From Acidobacteriota bacterium (GTDB lineage Bacteria; Acidobacteriota; Terriglobia; Terriglobales; Acidobacteriaceae), in NCBI GenBank assembly GCA_023441255.1, contig JAEZPW010000259.1, positions 1 to 6,498 of the forward strand: DNA of 6,498 nucleotides, in the 5' to 3' direction. The translations under genes and the position numbers were made by a program. The notes beneath the pieces are model-generated. The model had not been told where the DNA came from. It ran no database searches and saw only the letters and a program-made list of their open reading frames with translations. Positions within the stretch are counted from its first letter, which is position 1; each line of letters opens with the position of its first letter. Below are positions 1-4,705 of the stretch, piece after piece.

Positions 1-116
1 AGCTTCAGGAGATCGTCAATCTTGGGCCTACCTTCTCGCTGGTTTTTGACTCAGTCACTAACGGCGTTCCAGTGACCGTAAAGGCAGAAAAGAAGACGGC
101 CGCGCAGGCAGCGTAA
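1..116 (+). CDS. C-terminal end of an unrecognised protein (5' truncated)
   Basis: Reading from base 3, one frame stays open for 37 codons and ends in TAA at 114-116; the other two forward frames hit stops at 73-75 and 50-52. The peptide contains LGPTFSLVFDSVTNG and ends KAEKKTAAQAA. That mix of a beta-strand-like hydrophobic stretch and a lysine/alanine-rich tail is typical of a natural C-terminus. Codons are GC-rich at third positions in much of the stretch, as in the genes downstream. The piece is too short to assign a family, and I do not recognise it. It converges with the carboxylase gene, and a long inverted repeat lies between the two stops. The main alternative is a chance open frame, since only about 115 bases are visible. 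Confidence 0.5.
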   Translation, partial: LQEIVNLGPTFSLVFDSVTNGVPVTVKAEKKTAAQAA

Positions 117-128
117 GCTGCATGTCAG

Positions 129-183
129 AATGGATGATGGATGATGGCAGATGTTGATATCCTCCATCTACCATCATCCATCT
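129..183. repeat. Imperfect inverted repeat between convergent genes (GATGG/CCATC words)
   Basis: Bases 131-140 (tggatgatgg) are the exact reverse complement of 171-180. After a two-base mismatch, 143-147 pairs with 164-168. After a second two-base mismatch, 150-154 pairs with 157-161. With one bulged A the outer stem extends to a cag/ctg pairing around 126-128 and 182-184. The left arm is itself a small tandem repeat of the word ATGGATG. The element lies 14 bases after the stop of the left gene and 20 bases after the stop of the carboxylase gene. A bidirectional terminator or mRNA 3' end stabiliser is therefore plausible. Neither side has a good T-tract, so a classic intrinsic terminator is not demonstrated. 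A dispersed intergenic repeat family is the other reading. Confidence 0.6.
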
Positions 184-199
184 GCGATTTCATCCCACC

Positions 200-1759
200 T
201 TACAGCGGTATATTCCCGTGCTTCTTGGGCGGATTTTTGTCCCGCTTCGTCTGCAGCATTTCCAAAGCCTGAATGATTTTCTTGCGCGTCTCGTGCGGCT
301 GAATGACCGCATCGACGAAGCCGCGGTCGGCCGCGACATACGGGTTGGCAAAACGGTCGCGAAACTCTTCTATCTTCTGTTTGCGCAGTACTTCTCGACG
401 CGCCGGATCGGTTTCTTTCGACAACTCGGTCTTGTACACGATATCCACGGCGCCTTCGGGCCCCATGACGGCGATCTCCGCCGTGGGCCAGGCGTAGTTG
501 ACGTCCGCCCGGATGTGCTTGGAAGCCATGACGCAATAGGCGCCGCCATAGGCTTTGCGCGTAATGACCGTGATCTTGGGCACGGTCGCCTCGGCAAAAG
601 CGAACAGCAGCTTTGCCCCGTGGCGAATGATGCCGCCGTACTCCTGGTTGGTGCCCGGGAGGAAACCGGGAACGTCCTCGAACGTGATCAGCGGGATGTT
701 AAATGCATCGCAGAAACGCACGAAACGCGCGCCCTTCACGCTCGAGTTGATGTCGAGCACTCCGGCGAGAAACGCCGGTTGGTTGGCAACTATGCCCACC
801 GGACGCCCGTTGAGGCGGGCAAACCCGATAACGATGTTTTTCGCATAATGCTCATGGACCTCAAAGAAGTATCCGTCGTCAACAATGGCGCTGATCGCGT
901 CCTTGATGTCGTAGGGCATATTGGACTCGGCCGGAACCAGGGAATCCAGCGACGAATCTTCGCGGTCGATCGGGTCGGTGCACTCGCGCCGCGGCGGATC
1001 TTCAAGGTTGTTCGACGGGATGAAGCTGAACAGCTCGCGGATCATCGACAGGCACTCGGCGTCGTCCTGCGCCATGAAGTGCGCCACGCCGGATGTCTCG
1101 TTGTGCGTTGCCGCGCCGCCAAGTTCATTCTTGGTCACCTCTTCGTGGGTGACCAGCTTGATCACGTCCGGGCCGGTGATGAACATGTAGGAGGTCTTGT
1201 CGACCATGAGAATGAAGTCGGTGATGGCCGGCGAATAGACTGCGCCGCCCGCGCAAGGTCCCATGATGGCGGAGATCTGCGGCACAACGCCGCTGGCCAG
1301 CGTGTTGCGCAGAAAGATGTCGGCGTAACCGGCCAGCGACATCACTCCTTCCTGGATGCGCGCTCCGCCTGAATCGTTCAGGCCAATCACGGGCGCGCCA
1401 ACACGCATCGCCATGTCCATGATCTTGACGATCTTGGCGGCGTTCGCCTCCGAGAGTGATCCGCCGAAGACGGTGAAGTCCTGTGCGAAAACGAATACCA
1501 GCCGGCCCTCGATGCGGCCGTAACCGGTGATAAAGCCGTCTCCATAGAACCTCTGTTGCTGCATTCCGAAATCGCTGCAGCGGTGCGTCACCAGCTTGTC
1601 GGTTTCTTCGAATGTATTCTCGTCCAGCAGGAACTCTACTCGTTCCCGCGCCGACATCTTGCCTTCTTTATGCTGCTTTTCACGACGCTGCGGGCCGCCA
1701 CCCTCTTCAGCCAGCTTGTCGCGAGACTTCAATTCTGCGAGCTTCGCGGCGAGGTCCAT
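200..1759 (-). CDS. Acyl-CoA carboxylase carboxyltransferase (beta) subunit, PccB/MmdA family
   Basis: This 519-residue protein has the usual length for the family. It should transfer the carboxyl group from carboxybiotin to an acyl-CoA such as propionyl-CoA or acetyl-CoA, feeding methylmalonyl-CoA or malonyl-CoA pools in the cytoplasm. The N-terminal crotonase-like half has the GGG and KMSARERVEFLLD opening, NDSGGARIQEG (128-138) and GPCAGGAVYSPAITDF (167-182). The C-terminal half has EDVPGFLPGTNQEYGG (361-376), RKAYGGAYCVMASKH (401-415) and AWPTAEIAVMGPEGAVDIVY (423-442), and it ends KKHGNIPL as in PccB proteins. The glycine-rich oxyanion-hole motifs of both halves are intact. Residue 409 is Cys where human and Streptomyces PccB have Asp, so the substrate is uncertain. 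The ATG at 1757-1759 gives the family-typical N-terminus, although no clear Shine-Dalgarno precedes it. No biotin carboxylase gene is adjacent, and the gene appears monocistronic. A decarboxylase alpha subunit (MmdA) is less likely but cannot be excluded from sequence alone. Confidence 0.95.
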   Translation of the reverse strand: MDLAAKLAELKSRDKLAEEGGGPQRREKQHKEGKMSARERVEFLLDENTFEETDKLVTHRCSDFGMQQQRFYGDGFITGYGRIEGRLVFVFAQDFTVFGGSLSEANAAKIVKIMDMAMRVGAPVIGLNDSGGARIQEGVMSLAGYADIFLRNTLASGVVPQISAIMGPCAGGAVYSPAITDFILMVDKTSYMFITGPDVIKLVTHEEVTKNELGGAATHNETSGVAHFMAQDDAECLSMIRELFSFIPSNNLEDPPRRECTDPIDREDSSLDSLVPAESNMPYDIKDAISAIVDDGYFFEVHEHYAKNIVIGFARLNGRPVGIVANQPAFLAGVLDINSSVKGARFVRFCDAFNIPLITFEDVPGFLPGTNQEYGGIIRHGAKLLFAFAEATVPKITVITRKAYGGAYCVMASKHIRADVNYAWPTAEIAVMGPEGAVDIVYKTELSKETDPARREVLRKQKIEEFRDRFANPYVAADRGFVDAVIQPHETRKKIIQALEMLQTKRDKNPPKKHGNIPL

Positions 1760-1803
1760 GGGCGGAGATTAAAACATAGTTCTCGGCGGACGGGCAAAGC
1801 CTA

Positions 1804-1880
1804 GAAAGGAAGGAGGAAGAAGGCCAGGTGCAGACCTCTTCCTTCTGCCTTCCTACTTCTGCCTTTTCCTTCTGCTTTCC
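1804..1880. repeat. Purine/pyrimidine-asymmetric repeat patch with fold-back potential
   Basis: The left part (1804-1823) is almost pure purine and the right part (1834-1880) is almost pure pyrimidine. The word CTTCTGC occurs at 1843-1849, 1856-1862 and 1869-1875, exactly 13 bases apart each time, so this is a small tandem repeat with a period of 13. The purine arm can fold on the pyrimidine arm: AGGT 1826-1829 pairs with ACCT 1834-1837, and AGAAGG 1818-1823 pairs with CCTTCT 1841-1846. GGA 1814-1816 continues against 1848-1850 after a mismatch. It resembles in style, though not in sequence, the low-complexity inverted repeat at 129-183. No protein-coding signal was seen in it. Confidence 0.6.
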
Positions 1881-1942
1881 ACACTTTTTCCTCATGACGA
1901 CCGTTGCTTCCTCGATTGCGTCGTGATAGCAAGGGGAGTACC

Positions 1943-1946
1943 GGAG
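1943..1946 (+). promoter_or_regulatory. Ribosome binding site that decides the start of the AddB-like gene
   Basis: GGAG at 1943-1946 lies five bases before the ATG at 1952. A second purine run, AAGGGGAG at 1931-1938, lies further upstream. The frame is open back to a TTG at 1904, but that codon has a pyrimidine-rich upstream region and no Shine-Dalgarno. The 16 extra residues it would add are also arginine-rich and unlike the family's N-terminus. ATG 1952 is therefore preferred; the GTG at 1949 is too close to GGAG. Confidence 0.65.
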
Positions 1947-1951
1947 ACGTG

Positions 1952-4705
1952 ATGGGTCGCTATTCGGAGTTGTTTCAGTCGGCCGTTAAAGAGGCTCTGT
2001 CGGGCGCCACGGTGCTGACCGAGAATCGCCGTGCATCGCGGCAGGTTCTCGCAGCATGTGAGTCTCAACTCAGGTGCGCCCGCGACGCATGGGAAACCCC
2101 CGCCGTGCTGCCCTGGGATGCATGGCTTGCGCGCACCTGGCAGGAGTGCCTGTTAAGCGGCGCGACAGAACTGATGTTGCTCTCGCCGGCCCAGGCGCAA
2201 CTGTTGTGGCAGGAGATCATCGCAGGATCGGAAAGGGCCATCACGGTCGGTAAAGCCGGTTTCGTAAAACTGGCGTGGCAGGCGTGGCAGCTGTTGCACG
2301 AATACGATGTTCCGTTCTCCGTGGCCGCGTTTGGGATTTCACCGGAGACTCGCAACTTCTTCGAGTGGGCGCAACGGTATAGCCGGTTGTGCCAAAAGAA
2401 CGGATGGACCGACCCCGCCTGTCTGCCTGATGAGCTGTGCACAGTCATCGCAAAAGGAGCGAAACTGCCGGCGAGGTTCGCGCTGTACGGTTTTGACGAC
2501 TTTACGCCGCAACAACAAAGGTTACATGCGGCCCTGAAATCAGCCGGTGTGGAGGTCGTCAGCCTCGTGCCGGACCAGAGCTGGACGGTGCCCGCGAGCG
2601 CTCAGTGCATCGCCGCAGCAGATGCGGAAGACGAACTCACGTCAGCCGCGCGCTGGGCACGGTCCAAACTGCAGGCTGACGAAGGCACGCGAATCGGCAT
2701 CGTTGTTCCGCGACTTAGCGATCTGCGCGCGCAGGCGGAACAAATATTCACGGCCGTACTCAACCCGGAGGCGCTGCTGGTCAGCAACGCAGAGGCGCCG
2801 CGTGCGTTCGACCTCTCGCTCGGCCAGCCACTGGCCGAATATCCGCTGATCGCCGTTGCGCTTACGGCCGTTCGACTTGCCGTCGGCATGGTGCCGACGC
2901 ACGATGCGACGTTGCTGATACGGTCGCCTCACATCGGGTCTTCGCAGGCAGAGGCCAGCGAGCGCGCTCGTTTCGACGTTCACCTCCGTGGCATCTCCGG
3001 CCCTCAGATCGACCTGGCGCGCCTGCTTGAGGCGCTCACGTCCGAGCGTAACCCCGTGCGCTGTCCTTCCCTGAAGTGGCATTTGAACCGATTCGCTCGA
3101 CTCGCCGAACAACTGCAACCGCAGCGGCTTCCGAGCGAGTGGGCCAACAGCATCAGCGAACTGCTGGAGGCGCTTGGCTGGCCGGGCAATGACGACCGAG
3201 GGCGTCCGCTGAGCAGCGCCGAGTACCAGACGGTGCAGGCGTGGTCGGAATTGCTCGCCGATTTTTCCCACTTCGACCTCGTCACGCCGTCCATGGAACC
3301 GCTACAGATGTGCGATCGCATCGCGGCGCTCGCACAAGAGCGGCTCTTCAAGCCCGAAAGCGCCGGAGCGCCCGTGCAGGTACTCGGACCCTTCGAAGCC
3401 GCCGGCTCCGTGTTCGATCACCTCTGGATCACCGGTCTCAGTGACGACGTGTGGCCCGCGCGCGGCAATGCGAATCCGTTTCTGCCGCTCGCGCTGCAAC
3501 GCGCCGCAGGAGTGCCGCATTGCTTGCCATCACAGGAGTTCGACTTTGCACGCCGCATTACCGCGCGCATGGCGCAAAGCGCCGACGATGTAGTCTTCAG
3601 CTGGCCGAAGCGCCAGGAAGACACCCTGCTGCGGCCGAGTCCACTGTTGCAAGGCATTGCCGATTTAGGAAGTTCCCACGTTAGCTTCGCAAACGTGGGG
3701 CACCCAAGCAGTGGAGTCGTGTTGGGGGACGTGCCCGACTGGGCGGCGCTGCAGCGCACCGTTACGGCCGAAACCTACAACGGAGAGAGTGCTCCTCCGC
3801 TGGAAGGCGACAGTGCCCGCGGAGGCACTCGCATTTTCGAGCTTCAGTCCAACTGCCCGTTCCACGCGTTCACGGAACTGCGACTTGGCGCGACCAGACT
3901 CGACGAACCGCAACCCGGACTGCGCGCACGTGATCGGGGCAAGGTCATCGAGACGGCACTTCATCTGGTCTGGGCACAATTGCGCAACCACTTCACGCTC
4001 ATGCAGACGCCGGGGTCGGAACTCGACCGCATCGTTGGCGAGTCGGTCGAGAATGCGATGGCAGAAATGCCGGCGCCTCACGAGGCATGGGAGGAGCGTT
4101 ATCTCATGCTCGAGCGTGACCGCCTCATCGCGCTCGTCAACGAGTGGCTCGATATCGAGCGCCGTCGCGAACCCTTCGACGTCGTCGCGCATCAGCGCGA
4201 GGTCGTGGTCAGTGCCGGGGGCGTGACCGCGAACGGCCGAATCGACCGCCTTGATCGAACTTCGGGCGACGGCGGACTCGTCGTTATCGACTACAAGAGC
4301 GGCAATGCCACCTACGGGCCGGGCCAATGGAGCGGCGAACGCCCCGAGCGGCCACAATTGCCGTTGTATGTGATTTCACAGAACCAGCCCGTGTCAGCAG
4401 TTGCGTTCGCCCAGCTTCGCACGGGTGGTTGCGACCTCAAGGGTCTCGCGGAGCGCAAGGAGATTCTGGGCAAGTCGCGCGACAACTCGAAGCAGTACCT
4501 GAACGGCAACACCTTCGAGCAGCACATCGCCGAGTGGCGCCCGGTGCTGGAGAAGATCGGCCAATCATTCCGCGACGGCGTTGCAGCGCCTGACCCGCTC
4601 CCCGAACGCGTTTGCGAGTACTGCCACTTGCCTGCCGTCTGCCGCCGGGCCGAACTGGAAACGGACGATCCATGCCAGCACGGAGAGGTCGATGACGAAG
4701 AATAA
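1952..4705 (+). CDS. AddB-like PD-(D/E)XK nuclease with Fe-S cysteines, probable DNA repair subunit
   Basis: This 917-residue protein matches, by length and motifs, the 'probable DNA repair protein' family related to AddB. It should be the non-motor subunit of a helicase-nuclease that resects double-strand breaks. Residues 49-63 (TPAVLPWDAWLARTW), 176-195 (LYGFDDFTPQQQRL region) and 487-512 (WITGLSDDVWPARG region) are signatures of the family body. No Walker A motif is present, so it is not expected to be an active ATPase. The nuclease domain has GRIDRLD (762-768), VVIDYKSG (777-784) with catalytic Asp780 and Lys782, and QLPLYV (802-807). Four cysteines, C635 in NCPFHAF and C888, C891 and C897 in CEYCHLPAVC, match the iron-sulfur staple of AddB nuclease domains. 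The usual RG-x3-His motif reads RGKVIETALHLVW, with Glu667 at the His position. The stop codon overlaps the helicase gene by 14 bases, so the two are probably translated together. True AddB is larger; AddB-like is the safer name. Confidence 0.9.
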   Translation: MGRYSELFQSAVKEALSGATVLTENRRASRQVLAACESQLRCARDAWETPAVLPWDAWLARTWQECLLSGATELMLLSPAQAQLLWQEIIAGSERAITVGKAGFVKLAWQAWQLLHEYDVPFSVAAFGISPETRNFFEWAQRYSRLCQKNGWTDPACLPDELCTVIAKGAKLPARFALYGFDDFTPQQQRLHAALKSAGVEVVSLVPDQSWTVPASAQCIAAADAEDELTSAARWARSKLQADEGTRIGIVVPRLSDLRAQAEQIFTAVLNPEALLVSNAEAPRAFDLSLGQPLAEYPLIAVALTAVRLAVGMVPTHDATLLIRSPHIGSSQAEASERARFDVHLRGISGPQIDLARLLEALTSERNPVRCPSLKWHLNRFARLAEQLQPQRLPSEWANSISELLEALGWPGNDDRGRPLSSAEYQTVQAWSELLADFSHFDLVTPSMEPLQMCDRIAALAQERLFKPESAGAPVQVLGPFEAAGSVFDHLWITGLSDDVWPARGNANPFLPLALQRAAGVPHCLPSQEFDFARRITARMAQSADDVVFSWPKRQEDTLLRPSPLLQGIADLGSSHVSFANVGHPSSGVVLGDVPDWAALQRTVTAETYNGESAPPLEGDSARGGTRIFELQSNCPFHAFTELRLGATRLDEPQPGLRARDRGKVIETALHLVWAQLRNHFTLMQTPGSELDRIVGESVENAMAEMPAPHEAWEERYLMLERDRLIALVNEWLDIERRREPFDVVAHQREVVVSAGGVTANGRIDRLDRTSGDGGLVVIDYKSGNATYGPGQWSGERPERPQLPLYVISQNQPVSAVAFAQLRTGGCDLKGLAERKEILGKSRDNSKQYLNGNTFEQHIAEWRPVLEKIGQSFRDGVAAPDPLPERVCEYCHLPAVCRRAELETDDPCQHGEVDDEE
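4682..4688 (+). promoter_or_regulatory. Shine-Dalgarno inside the AddB-like gene, for the helicase gene
   Basis: GGAGAGG lies inside the last codons of the AddB-like gene, with its GGAG six bases before the ATG at 4692. The helicase frame begins 14 bases before the end of the upstream gene. A ribosome finishing the nuclease subunit would release almost on top of this site. This suggests translational coupling and near-equal amounts of the two subunits. Confidence 0.7.

Larger units (their letters stand above)
1760..1951. promoter_or_regulatory. Divergent intergenic region between the carboxylase and the AddB-like gene
   Basis: These 192 bases must hold the start signals for both diverging genes, but neither promoter is convincing. 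On the minus strand, TATGTT (1773-1778) could be a -10 box about 13 bases before the carboxylase ATG. It has no good -35 at 17 bases, and it would leave an almost leaderless transcript, which would match the missing Shine-Dalgarno. On the plus strand I see only poor matches near 1904-1929, with spacing too short for a standard sigma-70 promoter. The centre (1804-1880) is a strand-asymmetric repeat patch. An ATG at 1894 opens a ten-codon frame ending TGA TAG at 1924-1929, with nothing to show that it is translated. Confidence 0.35.

Noticed and set aside
218..1372. Open frame of 384 codons on the plus strand opposite the carboxylase
   Set aside because: Antisense shadow of a clear PccB-family gene; the product is arginine- and histidine-rich and has no motif.
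1894..1926. Ten-codon leader peptide before the AddB-like gene
   Set aside because: It has an ATG but a T-rich upstream region without a ribosome binding site. The peptide has no regulatory codon run and no attenuator follows it, so it is most likely chance.
1904..1951. TTG at 1904 as the start of the AddB-like gene
   Set aside because: No Shine-Dalgarno precedes it, and the added residues are atypical for the family. ATG 1952 has GGAG at five bases.
2642..3271. Open frame of 209 codons on the minus strand inside the AddB-like gene
   Set aside because: Antisense shadow; no ribosome binding site or family resemblance was seen.
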